Positions 33,415-41,533 of a DNA stretch of 64,000 bases are shown here, one piece after another. Made by a program: the position numbers and the translations under genes. How positions within the stretch are numbered: the stretch's first letter is position 1; every line of letters begins with the position of its first letter. The notes under the pieces were generated by a model. The model did not search any database. It saw only the letters and a program-made list of their open reading frames with translations, and was not told where the DNA came from. The stretch is from positions 124,001 to 188,000 of the forward strand of contig CAYUYJ010000003.1 in the NCBI GenBank assembly GCA_964449325.1, read 5' to 3'. This DNA comes from RGIG3002 sp964449325 (GTDB lineage: Bacteria; Bacillota; Clostridia; Lachnospirales; Lachnospiraceae).

Positions 33415-34983
33415 ATGAAGAAGAAAATAGTAGCAGCAATGTTAGTTCTTAGCATGGCACTTGGTCTTACAGCCTGTGGCAACAATGGCGGCGGCGGAGC
33501 GAAAGGCGGTGCGACAACAGTATCAGGAGAGACAGAGGCAGTTGAGATCAACGGAATTACATATAACAAAGCAACTGACCTTACATCAGATGAAATTGAA
33601 TTGACTTATTTCCACTTTGATCAGAATGAAACGGTTCAGTATTTAGCTGACAGATTCATGGAGCTTTACCCGAATATTAAGGTAAATACAGTATACGAGA
33701 ATGTAGCTACCTATAACGATACGTTACTAACGTTGGTAGCAAACCAGCAGACACCGGATGTTATTATGTTTTCCGATGCTGACTTTGCCTTAACCAATCA
33801 ATTGGTAACGGATGTTTCCGGATTCTGGAATTCCGACCCTGAAACAGCAAACCTCGCATCTACCGTAAATGACTGCGGTCTTGGATGCTTTGAGACAGAT
33901 GCAAGATTTGCAGTACCGGTTAAATTCTTTCCGGGTGTTATGTATATAGATATGAACGTATTGGAAACCTTGAACGTAGCAGCACCGAGCAGGAACTGGA
34001 CATGGCAGGATATGGTTCAGCTGATTAAGGATTGTACAGTACTTGATTCCCCTGACGGAATGGCATATTACGGATGCGGTTACTACAACAGACTGGATTC
34101 TTATTACGGAATCGCAGCAGCACAGACGATTAAAGGTGAATTCGGTTTTGACGGAACAGATTTTGATTTAAGCATCTGGGCTGTCGGTGAGCAGGAATTC
34201 TCCGATTTGAAGCTTGGCGGATATATCGCTCCTGTAACAGAGACACAGGAAATGGAAGATTGGATGGGTGACTGGGAAGCATGGTGTGGAGCATCCGGAC
34301 ACGTTGCTTTGTTCACGGAAGCTTTTTGGACCTATCAGGGAACATGGGCAACAGAAGCATTTAAAGAATATGACTTAGACATCGTACCTTATGTTGTACC
34401 GGCAGTCAGTGCAGAAGATGCATCTGCAGATCACCACACAATCGCAACCATCGACTTTGGTGGTATTACAACCTCTTGCCAGTATCCTCGTGAGGCATAT
34501 GAATTATTGAAATTCATGAGCTTCGGTGTAGACGGATGGAAAACAAGAATTGAATTATACAATGATGAAACAAAGACAAATGCTTCCGGACTTGCATTAA
34601 AATATGATGTTATGCCGGCACCTATTACAACCAATCAGGAAGTATGGGACGGATACATTGATATGTACTGCAAAGGCATGGATGATGAACATGTTGGCTA
34701 CTGGAAAGAATATTTTGCAAGCTGTATGCAGCCGATTCCTTACGGCTGGACCAGCATTGCAGGCTACTGGAATTTCTGTGATGAGTATTTTAACAGCATC
34801 GGTATTCATGACAAGGTAGATAACGGAACAGCAAAAGCAGCCGATTATGCAGCAGAAGCTACCATGAAAGCAAATTACTACCATGCAAAAGCAATGATAG
34901 ATTACTTCGGACCGGACGGCTACAACGTATTAACAGATGAGCAGATTGCAACTTACGAGCAGATGATAACAGATAACCAGTAA
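33415..34983 (+). CDS. Sugar ABC transporter substrate-binding lipoprotein
   Basis: A 522-residue family 1 solute-binding protein. The signal peptide ends in LGLTAC, a lipobox (Cys near residue 22), followed by a Gly/Asn/Thr linker. The body shows LTYFHFDQNETVQYLADRFMELYPNIKVNTVYENVATYNDTLLTLVA, PDVIMFSDADF, and SCQYPREAYELLKFM, typical of oligosaccharide binding proteins. The ATG at 33415 follows GGGAG. No permease is adjacent; the two permease pairs at 18981-20794 and 25210-27241 are candidates. The downstream genes encode a lectin-like lipoprotein and arabinofuranosidases, suggesting arabino-oligosaccharides as ligand. Confidence 0.88.
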   Translation: MKKKIVAAMLVLSMALGLTACGNNGGGGAKGGATTVSGETEAVEINGITYNKATDLTSDEIELTYFHFDQNETVQYLADRFMELYPNIKVNTVYENVATYNDTLLTLVANQQTPDVIMFSDADFALTNQLVTDVSGFWNSDPETANLASTVNDCGLGCFETDARFAVPVKFFPGVMYIDMNVLETLNVAAPSRNWTWQDMVQLIKDCTVLDSPDGMAYYGCGYYNRLDSYYGIAAAQTIKGEFGFDGTDFDLSIWAVGEQEFSDLKLGGYIAPVTETQEMEDWMGDWEAWCGASGHVALFTEAFWTYQGTWATEAFKEYDLDIVPYVVPAVSAEDASADHHTIATIDFGGITTSCQYPREAYELLKFMSFGVDGWKTRIELYNDETKTNASGLALKYDVMPAPITTNQEVWDGYIDMYCKGMDDEHVGYWKEYFASCMQPIPYGWTSIAGYWNFCDEYFNSIGIHDKVDNGTAKAADYAAEATMKANYYHAKAMIDYFGPDGYNVLTDEQIATYEQMITDNQ

Positions 34984-35026
34984 TCAAAATTATTTCATAT
35001 AAATGAGTTAATCAGGAGGTCAAAAA

Positions 35027-36592
35027 ATGAAAAAGAAAGTTTTAGCAGCACTCTTATGTGTCAGCATGACAGCAGCTTTATTTACAGGCTGCGGAAGCAA
35101 AAAAGAAGCAACAACGACACCGGAAACAACAGTAGAAGAATCTGCACCGGAAACAGAAGCAGCTTCTGAAGCAGAAACACCGGCAGAAGCTCCGGTTGCA
35201 GAAATGGCAGCTCCGGAAGAATTACCGGCAGAGGCATTTGCACACCTTACCTTTGATGGTGAAGATGAAGGATACAAGGCAGTTACACAGGTGGATAATG
35301 TAGGTGACAATGACGGTGCAACCTATGGTATTGAAGAAACAGAAGCAACCTTTGCATATGCAGCAGGACCGGTTGGTCAGGCAATTTACTTAGACGGAAG
35401 TTATGGTCTTGATTTAGGACTGGAAGCCACAAATACGGATACTTATACAGTTTCCTTCTGGGTAAATGCAGACAGACTTTCTACCTTTGGCCCTACTCTT
35501 ACAATGGGATATAACGTAGGTAAAGCAGCAGATGCAGGTAATAATGTAACATGGTTTAACGTAACTCAATCCGAATGGGGTGAGAACAGTGCAAAAATCT
35601 TCCCTATCGTATGGAGCCGTAACGAAGCATCTGATGCAGCAGACGGAACAGACTGCTGGCCTTGGATGTATGGATTTGATAATGAAATCCACGGTAAGAG
35701 AGAATGGGCTATGGTAACCATCGTTTGTACAGGTGAAGAGCAGACAGGTGCTACAGGTGCTAAAACAGTAGGTGCTCAGTACTATGTAAACGGTGTAAAA
35801 GTATATGATTCACAGGCTAACTATACAAGCAATGCATATTTCGAGTACACATGGGATGCTTCCCTTGCTCCGAACTTAATGCAGCCGGGTGACAGCAAAT
35901 ATGAAGCTTACTTCGGAGTAAACTACTGGGATACTATTTTCAAGGGTTTTGTTGATGATTTATATATCTATGATGTAGCTTTAACACCGGGTCAGGTTGC
36001 TTCCCTTTATCAGTTAGGTGATGCTTCCGTAGAATCTGTTGCTCCGGACGGATCTGCAGCAGAAGAAGAGGCAGAACCGGTTGCAGCTGACCACAGCAAT
36101 GTTACAACTACAGGTACTGTTGTAGGTGCTACAGATTGCTCTCAGGCATTCTGGAGTGCATTCAGTGATACATGGGAAGTTCCGGAAGGCAAATCCGTTT
36201 CCAAGACCTTCAAGAACTACTCCAGCCAGTTAAATAACTGGGAAAACTTCCTGGTAGTTTTGCAGAACGTAGCAGATGCTCATTCCGCTGATGACAATGC
36301 AGATTATGCAGAATACGCAGTAGTTCGTGCAGACAACTTCGGTTGGGGCGCAGGCTATGACGGTATTGTTACACCGGAATGTGATTACAACTGGGATACT
36401 TTCTTAGTAGATTTAGATGGCGCTGACGTAACTGTAACCGTAACAAACAACGGCGACACAGCAGACATCGTAGCTGAGGTTACAACCGTTGAAGGAACAA
36501 AATATACACAGAAATATCCGGGAATCAAAACAGACGGAGATTTATATTTCTGCTTAACTGTTGAAAAAGCTTTCCTTGATATTCAGGATTAG
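35027..36592 (+). CDS. LamG/concanavalin-like carbohydrate-binding lipoprotein
   Basis: A 521-residue surface lipoprotein with lipobox LFTGC and a Thr/Glu/Ala/Pro-rich linker (about residues 25-68). A LamG-type beta-sandwich (about 70-335) contains AFAHLTFDGEDEG, GQAIYLDGSYGLDLG and FVDDLYIYDVALTPGQVASLYQLG. A second linker leads to a C-terminal beta domain (about 365-521: FWSAFSDTWEVPEGKSVSKTF, VTVTNNGDTADIVAEVTT) resembling modules attached to clostridial glycosidases. No catalytic residues are apparent, so it probably captures glycan at the cell surface. It lies 43 bp after the solute-binding lipoprotein, suggesting joint action. Confidence 0.8.
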   Translation: MKKKVLAALLCVSMTAALFTGCGSKKEATTTPETTVEESAPETEAASEAETPAEAPVAEMAAPEELPAEAFAHLTFDGEDEGYKAVTQVDNVGDNDGATYGIEETEATFAYAAGPVGQAIYLDGSYGLDLGLEATNTDTYTVSFWVNADRLSTFGPTLTMGYNVGKAADAGNNVTWFNVTQSEWGENSAKIFPIVWSRNEASDAADGTDCWPWMYGFDNEIHGKREWAMVTIVCTGEEQTGATGAKTVGAQYYVNGVKVYDSQANYTSNAYFEYTWDASLAPNLMQPGDSKYEAYFGVNYWDTIFKGFVDDLYIYDVALTPGQVASLYQLGDASVESVAPDGSAAEEEAEPVAADHSNVTTTGTVVGATDCSQAFWSAFSDTWEVPEGKSVSKTFKNYSSQLNNWENFLVVLQNVADAHSADDNADYAEYAVVRADNFGWGAGYDGIVTPECDYNWDTFLVDLDGADVTVTVTNNGDTADIVAEVTTVEGTKYTQKYPGIKTDGDLYFCLTVEKAFLDIQD

Positions 36593-36617
36593 TTTATAGC
36601 TTAACATAGTAAGAGCC

Positions 36618-36652
36618 AATGGAGCTGTCGCTTTGGCAGCTCCATTATTTTT
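36618..36652 (+). terminator. Terminator after the LamG lipoprotein
   Basis: Ten-bp perfect stem AATGGAGCTG / CAGCTCCATT followed by ATTTTT. It may partly separate expression of the binding proteins from the downstream hydrolases. Confidence 0.8.
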
Positions 36653-36716
36653 CTTGAAGCAGATGAAATAATCTGTTGTAAGAAGAGTAATGGAGTGAAA
36701 GGAGTAACGTAATTTA

Positions 36717-37676
36717 ATGGAAACTGCAAAAGAATTGAAATATAATGAACCGTGGATATTGCAAAGAGCAGACCCATATGTATATCGTCATACGGATGGA
36801 TGGTATTATTTTACCGCATCTGTCCCTGCTTATGACTGCATTGTTTTAAGACGATCAAAGACATTGGCCGGACTTGCCGAAGCAGAAGAAAAGGTTATCT
36901 GGAGAAAGCATGAAAGCGGTCCTATGAGTGAACATATCTGGGCACCGGAAATTCATTATCTGTTTGGGAAATGGTATGTCTACTTTGCCGGAGGAGAAAA
37001 AGAGGATATTTGGAAAATCCGTCCGTATGTACTGGAATGTCAGGGAACAGATCCCTATGAAGACGAATGGATGGAAAGAGGAAAAATGCAACGTGCCGAG
37101 GGAGACGAGTTTTCTTTTGAGGCTTTTTCCCTGGATGCTACCGTATTTAAGAATAAAGGTGAATATTACTATGTATGGGCGGAAAAAGTTGGCGTAGGAA
37201 AGCAGATTTCCAATCTTTATATTGCCCAAATGGAAAACGGTTATACGTTAAGAACCGTACAGGTACTTCTGACAACACCGGATTATGACTGGGAAAGAAT
37301 CGGTTTTTGGGTAAACGAGGGACCGGGTGTTATTAAGCATAACGGAAAGCTTTTCCTTACGTATTCCGCAAGTGAAACCGGAATCTGCTATTGTGTAGGT
37401 ATGCTCAGTGCAGATGAGAATGCGGATTTGCTTGATCCGAAGTCTTGGGAAAAGGAGCGTTTCCCTGTATTAAAAACCGATGAATCCAGAGAGATTTACG
37501 GACCGGGTCATAATTCCTTTACAACCGATGAGGACGGAAATGATATCATTGTTTATCATGCGAGAAAGGAATCTGCAATTGTGGGAGATCCGCTTTACAA
37601 TCCGAACCGTCATGCTATGCTGATGAAGGTCAGATGGAGCGAGGAAGGCAAACCGGTATTTTCGTATGAAGACTAA
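36717..37676 (+). CDS. Cytoplasmic GH43 arabinofuranosidase-like enzyme
   Basis: A 319-residue single-domain five-bladed propeller without signal peptide. The catalytic acidic residues are Asp19 in RADPYVY, Asp near 140 in LDATVF and Glu near 209 in NEGPGV. The start pattern (RADPYVYRHTDGWYYFTASVPAYD) resembles exo-acting GH43 arabinofuranosidases, which remove arabinose from oligosaccharides. It precedes the intracellular GH51 gene by 66 bp, so both should finish imported arabino-oligosaccharides. The start follows AAAGGAG at somewhat long spacing. Subfamily assignment is tentative. Confidence 0.87.
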   Translation: METAKELKYNEPWILQRADPYVYRHTDGWYYFTASVPAYDCIVLRRSKTLAGLAEAEEKVIWRKHESGPMSEHIWAPEIHYLFGKWYVYFAGGEKEDIWKIRPYVLECQGTDPYEDEWMERGKMQRAEGDEFSFEAFSLDATVFKNKGEYYYVWAEKVGVGKQISNLYIAQMENGYTLRTVQVLLTTPDYDWERIGFWVNEGPGVIKHNGKLFLTYSASETGICYCVGMLSADENADLLDPKSWEKERFPVLKTDESREIYGPGHNSFTTDEDGNDIIVYHARKESAIVGDPLYNPNRHAMLMKVRWSEEGKPVFSYED

Positions 37677-37742
37677 AACAGATTTATTCTAACATAATAT
37701 GAAAAATGCGATGTATGGAAACAACGCGGAAATGAGGAAAAT

Positions 37743-39245
37743 ATGGCAAAATTAGTGATTAATGAAGGAAAAAAAGAATCCCATATTGAACCGGAAATTT
37801 ACGGACACTTTTCCGAGCATTTGGGAAGATGTATTTATGAAGGAATTTTTGTAGGAGAGAATTCCGATATTCCGAATGTAAACGGTATGCGTACCGATGT
37901 CGTGGAAGCCCTGAAGGAATTGAAGGTACCGGTGCTTCGTTGGCCGGGCGGCTGCTTTGCAGATGAATATCACTGGAAAGACGGTATCGGTCCGAAGGAA
38001 AGCAGGAAGAAAATGATTAATACCCATTGGGGCGGTGTGGTAGAGGACAACAGCTTCGGAACCCATGAATTTATGGAATTTTGTCGTCAGATTGGGGCGA
38101 AAACATACATCAACGGAAATCTTGGAAGCGGAACGGTGCAGGAAATGTCCGAATGGGTTGAATACATGACCTTTAACGGCGTTTCACCGATGGCTGATCT
38201 TCGTGCAAAAAACGGTCATGAAGAGCCATGGGTTGTGGACTATTTTGGTGTAGGAAATGAAAACTGGGGATGTGGCGGTAATATGACTCCTCAGTATTAT
38301 GCAAACGAGTATCGCCGATATCAGACCTATGTAAGAAATTATAACCCGGAACATCCGATTAAGAAAGTATGCTGCGGCGCAAATGTGAGCGATTATTTCT
38401 GGACGGAGGGAGTGTTGCAGACAGCCTTTGACCATGCGGAATGGGCTCACGGCTTTATGGATTATCTTTCCCTGCACTACTATGTACATCCGGAAGGGTG
38501 GGAAATCAAAGGAAGTGCTACGGATTTCAATGAAGAAGTCTGGTATAAGACTTTAAATAAAGCATATTTTATGGATACGTTAATCAATCGTCACGGTGCG
38601 ATTATGGATCAATATGATCCGGAGAAAAAGGTAGGCATGTGCGTGGATGAATGGGGTGCCTGGTATACCTGTGAGCCGGGTACCAATCCGGGATTTCTGT
38701 ATCAGCAAAATACCGTGCGTGACGCCTTAATTGCGGGAATTACGCTGAACATTTTCAACAAGCATTCCGACCGCGTCAAGATGGCTGCACTGGCACAGAT
38801 GGTAAATGTATTGCAGTCTGTAATTCTGACCGAAGGCGATAAGATGATTAAGACACCGACATATCATGTCATGCATATGTATCGTCATCATCAGGACGCA
38901 GACCTTTTAGCAAGTTCTCTTGCGGAGGTTGAGGAAATCGGTATCGGTGAATGGAAGGTGCCGAAGATTACAGAATCCGTATCCATGAAGGATGAGGTAA
39001 TTACTATTACACTAAATAATCTTTCGATTGAAGCAGCAGAAACCGTGGATGTGAAGTTTGCAGAGAACGGCTATCGGGTGATAGAAGCCAAAATTGTAAC
39101 AAACAAAGATATGCATGCCCACAATACCTTTGAGGCACCGGAGGAAGTAATGGAGGCCGATTTTGCCGATTATCAGGTAACGGCGGAAGGCTTAAGTATC
39201 ACAATGCCGGTAAACAGTGTTGTGGAGATACGCGTGAAGAAATAA
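37743..39245 (+). CDS. abfA: Intracellular GH51 alpha-N-arabinofuranosidase
   Basis: A 500-residue cytoplasmic enzyme that hydrolyses terminal alpha-L-arabinofuranosyl residues. The fold starts with INEGKKESHIEPEIYGHFSEHLGRCIYEGI and LRWPGGCFADEYHWKDGIG. The acid/base Glu is in FGVGNENWGCGG and the nucleophile Glu in CVDEWGAWY. There is no signal peptide and the length matches bacterial GH51 AbfA proteins. It follows the GH43 gene in the same direction. The 249-bp region downstream contains the LacI-controlled promoter for the starch locus. Confidence 0.95.
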   Translation: MAKLVINEGKKESHIEPEIYGHFSEHLGRCIYEGIFVGENSDIPNVNGMRTDVVEALKELKVPVLRWPGGCFADEYHWKDGIGPKESRKKMINTHWGGVVEDNSFGTHEFMEFCRQIGAKTYINGNLGSGTVQEMSEWVEYMTFNGVSPMADLRAKNGHEEPWVVDYFGVGNENWGCGGNMTPQYYANEYRRYQTYVRNYNPEHPIKKVCCGANVSDYFWTEGVLQTAFDHAEWAHGFMDYLSLHYYVHPEGWEIKGSATDFNEEVWYKTLNKAYFMDTLINRHGAIMDQYDPEKKVGMCVDEWGAWYTCEPGTNPGFLYQQNTVRDALIAGITLNIFNKHSDRVKMAALAQMVNVLQSVILTEGDKMIKTPTYHVMHMYRHHQDADLLASSLAEVEEIGIGEWKVPKITESVSMKDEVITITLNNLSIEAAETVDVKFAENGYRVIEAKIVTNKDMHAHNTFEAPEEVMEADFADYQVTAEGLSITMPVNSVVEIRVKK

Positions 39246-39316
39246 AGAGCATTTCAAGAAAATAACATTGTTAAATATGAACAAATCTGAAAGCTCACTT
39301 TTGTTAATTACTGAAA

Positions 39317-39345
39317 TTGACAGAAGTGAGCTTTACGTTTACAAT
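39317..39345 (+). promoter_or_regulatory. Promoter of the starch-binding lipoprotein gene
   Basis: TTGACA (39317-39322), 17-bp spacer, TACAAT (39340-39345). A perfect -35 with ideal spacing; the first LacI-type operator begins 3 bp downstream of the -10 box. Confidence 0.8.
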
Positions 39346-39347
39346 GT

Positions 39348-39363
39348 GCTTAACTGGTTAAGC
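39348..39363. promoter_or_regulatory. LacI-type operator 1
   Basis: GCTTAACTGGTTAAGC: 7-bp perfect arms around a 2-bp centre, spanning the expected transcription start. It is followed by AAC, giving 19 bases in common with operator 2. Confidence 0.75.
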
Positions 39364-39386
39364 AACCTTTTATTTTTTGCCTGTTA

Positions 39387-39402
39387 GCTTAACTGGTTAA
39401 GC
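39387..39402. promoter_or_regulatory. LacI-type operator 2
   Basis: An identical copy of operator 1 placed 39 bp downstream in the leader. Two identical palindromes suggest cooperative repression by the LacI-family protein encoded at 40674-41462. Confidence 0.75.
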
Positions 39403-39494
39403 AACTGAGGTAGTTCTATCAATCATATCAGTTGCAAGAAAAAAGCAGGATATTCAAGTTAGCAAAGAAAAAGAAGTATGGGAGGAAAATTTTT

Positions 39495-40664
39495 ATGAAG
39501 AAGAGAAAAGTTAGTCTTGTGATTGCAGCAGTAGCATTAAGTGTATCGACTTTATTCGGCTGCGGCAGTTCCGACAGTACGAAGGAAGCAGTTAACGGTA
39601 CAGAGGCGGCAGCTGCAGGCGAAGCGGAAACTACGGCGGAAAGTACGGGAGAAGCAGACAGCTTTACGGTTACTTTTTATGATGCAGACGGAACGACTGT
39701 TTTATCGAAAGAGGAAGTAAAAAACGGGGCAAATGCGACAGAATATACACCGGAGAAAGATAATCAGGTTTTTATGGGATGGTTTGGAACACCGTCCATG
39801 ACACATGAATTCGATTTTACACAGCCTATTACGGCAAATACGGATGTATTCGCGGGATTTATGGAAAATATTGAAGATACGAGAACCTTTGCTATTGTGG
39901 GAAGCGGAACAAGTCCGCTGCTTTCTACTTCAAGCTGGGGCAAGGTAATTAATGATGAACACTATATGACCAAGAGTGAAGGAAAGAACGTGTACAGCAT
40001 TACCTTGGATTTGTGCGAGGGAGATGAGTTTCAGTTTGCCGTTGATTCCTCATGGAGCAATCAGCGTGGTGGCGGATATCTGACCACAACCGATTTAGAC
40101 GGAAAAAGTTATTTTACAGTTTCCGGGGGACTTTCCGATAATACAAAGAAATCGAATATGAAATGTGCAGTATCCGGAAATTACACATTTACTTTATCTA
40201 CTTATCCGGGTGCAGATGTTTATGATACAGAGAACAGCTATTATACCGAAGAGACAAAGGAAAATTATAATTCCAATCCGTATGACAAGATTGAATGGAC
40301 CTACAACGGTGAGATGAAAGCAGAGCAGGCAGATTTGGATGTAACATATTATATCAAAGGCGCAATTGTTACCGGATGGGAAGATAAATATGACGAACAG
40401 TATGCCTTTACCGAGGAAAACGGTGTGCATACGCTGACCATTGATTTGGAGGAAGGGGATGAATTCCTGCTCACTACATTAGTAACAACGGACGGAAATT
40501 CCAGCGTAGGAAATGAATATGTGCGTTACAGCAATATTACCGATGAGACTTCCCTGACTTATGTAGAGGGTACGGCGACACAGAATATTGTAACAAAGCA
40601 GACAGGAACTTATACCTTTACCTACAATCCGGAAACAAAAGAACTGACGGTAGCAATGGAATAG
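39495..40664 (+). CDS. Starch-binding-like lipoprotein with InlB-type repeat
   Basis: A 389-residue surface lipoprotein (signal peptide ending STLFGC). After an Ala/Glu/Thr linker comes one Listeria-Bacteroides (InlB B-type) repeat, about residues 52-110 (FTVTFYDADGTTVLSKEEVKNG ... FMGWFGTPSM). Two beta domains resembling SusE/F or CBM26-type starch-binding modules follow (about 115-255 and 275-389; FQFAVDSSWSNQRGGGYL, YYIKGAIVTGWEDKYDEQYAF). No catalytic site is visible. The ATG at 39495 follows GGAGG; the frame starts upstream at 39432 without an SD. Likely role: capture of starch or maltodextrin for the importer encoded downstream. Confidence 0.8.
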   Translation: MKKRKVSLVIAAVALSVSTLFGCGSSDSTKEAVNGTEAAAAGEAETTAESTGEADSFTVTFYDADGTTVLSKEEVKNGANATEYTPEKDNQVFMGWFGTPSMTHEFDFTQPITANTDVFAGFMENIEDTRTFAIVGSGTSPLLSTSSWGKVINDEHYMTKSEGKNVYSITLDLCEGDEFQFAVDSSWSNQRGGGYLTTTDLDGKSYFTVSGGLSDNTKKSNMKCAVSGNYTFTLSTYPGADVYDTENSYYTEETKENYNSNPYDKIEWTYNGEMKAEQADLDVTYYIKGAIVTGWEDKYDEQYAFTEENGVHTLTIDLEEGDEFLLTTLVTTDGNSSVGNEYVRYSNITDETSLTYVEGTATQNIVTKQTGTYTFTYNPETKELTVAME

Positions 40665-40675
40665 TACCGTCAGTT
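40642..40675. terminator. Hairpin covering both convergent stop codons
   Basis: AACTGACGGTA (40642-40652) / TACCGTCAGTT (40665-40675) is a perfect 11-bp stem. The lipoprotein stop sits in the loop and the lacI stop overlaps the right arm. T-rich sequence follows only on the minus-strand side (TTCTTTTGTTT), so it probably terminates lacI better than the lipoprotein gene. Confidence 0.65.
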
Positions 40676-41462
40676 ATACAAGACAAAGGTGTGTGCAGTC
40701 GGGAACACGATTCAGGGCAAGCTCCATACAGGAAAAGACCTGCTCCATTTTCGACTGCATGTCATAAGAAATATAAAAAGCATCGGAGGGCACTAAGGAG
40801 TGCAGGGAAGACTGGTTGTATACCACATTTCCGGTAAGCGATACCGGTTCACCTTCCCAAAAGCAGACTTTTTTAAAGGAATCGTAAATCATTGCTTTTA
40901 TTTCCTGATTGTTCGGTGAAAGACAAAAATAAGTATAGTTGTCCTTGCCGAAATGTGCATCAGCCTGCTCCTTCTGCTTTTGATAATCGGTGCATACCTG
41001 AAAGAAAATCTGTAAAGGTGCATCAATCAAAATATCTATGGCAATTAAAGGGATTAAGTTTTTATCACCGACTTCACAGAAAAATTCGGTGGTGGTGTCG
41101 TAGCAGAAAACAGCATCGGCATAATCAATCTGATTTAAATCTCCTTCGCTTTGAAGAAGAAGATGGTATCCATGTTGTTTTAAAACCGTGGCAAGAGCCT
41201 GTGCAGCAAAAAGCTGTTCGGAGCGTTTATACAGAGATTCCTCGTGTGTTAAATAGAGTGCGGCAGTATAAGTTTTATTTGTCGCAAGTGATTTTGCAGA
41301 GGAATTAGGCTTGTAGTCCAGAAGATTAATAATCTGGCGAACCTTTTTCTTTGTTTCATCACTGATTCTCTGGTCGTCACGGTTATTGATTACATAAGAT
41401 ACAGTGGCTACAGATACACCTGCCTGTTTGGCAATGTCTCGAATAGTATATTTTTTGCTCAT
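40674..41462 (-). CDS. LacI-family regulator with shortened sensor domain
   Basis: A 262-residue regulator. The LacI HTH is complete: YTIRDIAKQAGVSVATVSYVINN (residues 5-27) followed by the hinge-helix region YKPNSSAKSLATN. The sugar-binding part has only about 195 residues instead of the usual ~270, with shortened loops and an early end just after CTHLCLV. It may sense maltodextrin and bind the paired operators at 39348 and 39387. A minus-strand promoter lies so close (-10 box ends 7 bases from ATG) that the mRNA appears leaderless, and no SD precedes the start. Confidence 0.85.
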   Translation of the reverse strand: MSKKYTIRDIAKQAGVSVATVSYVINNRDDQRISDETKKKVRQIINLLDYKPNSSAKSLATNKTYTAALYLTHEESLYKRSEQLFAAQALATVLKQHGYHLLLQSEGDLNQIDYADAVFCYDTTTEFFCEVGDKNLIPLIAIDILIDAPLQIFFQVCTDYQKQKEQADAHFGKDNYTYFCLSPNNQEIKAMIYDSFKKVCFWEGEPVSLTGNVVYNQSSLHSLVPSDAFYISYDMQSKMEQVFSCMELALNRVPDCTHLCLV

Positions 41463-41468
41463 AGCTTA

Positions 41469-41497
41469 TTTATATACTTCGAACTCATTTTTGTCAA
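41469..41497 (-). promoter_or_regulatory. Promoter of the lacI-type gene, apparently leaderless
   Basis: On the minus strand TTGACA (41497-41492), 17-bp spacer, TATAAA (41474-41469). Only 6 bases separate the -10 box from the ATG at 41462, so transcription would begin at or next to the start codon. Confidence 0.65.
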
Positions 41498-41533
41498 TGT
41501 GGCACTTTAACGAAAATGGAAAGGATAACTATC

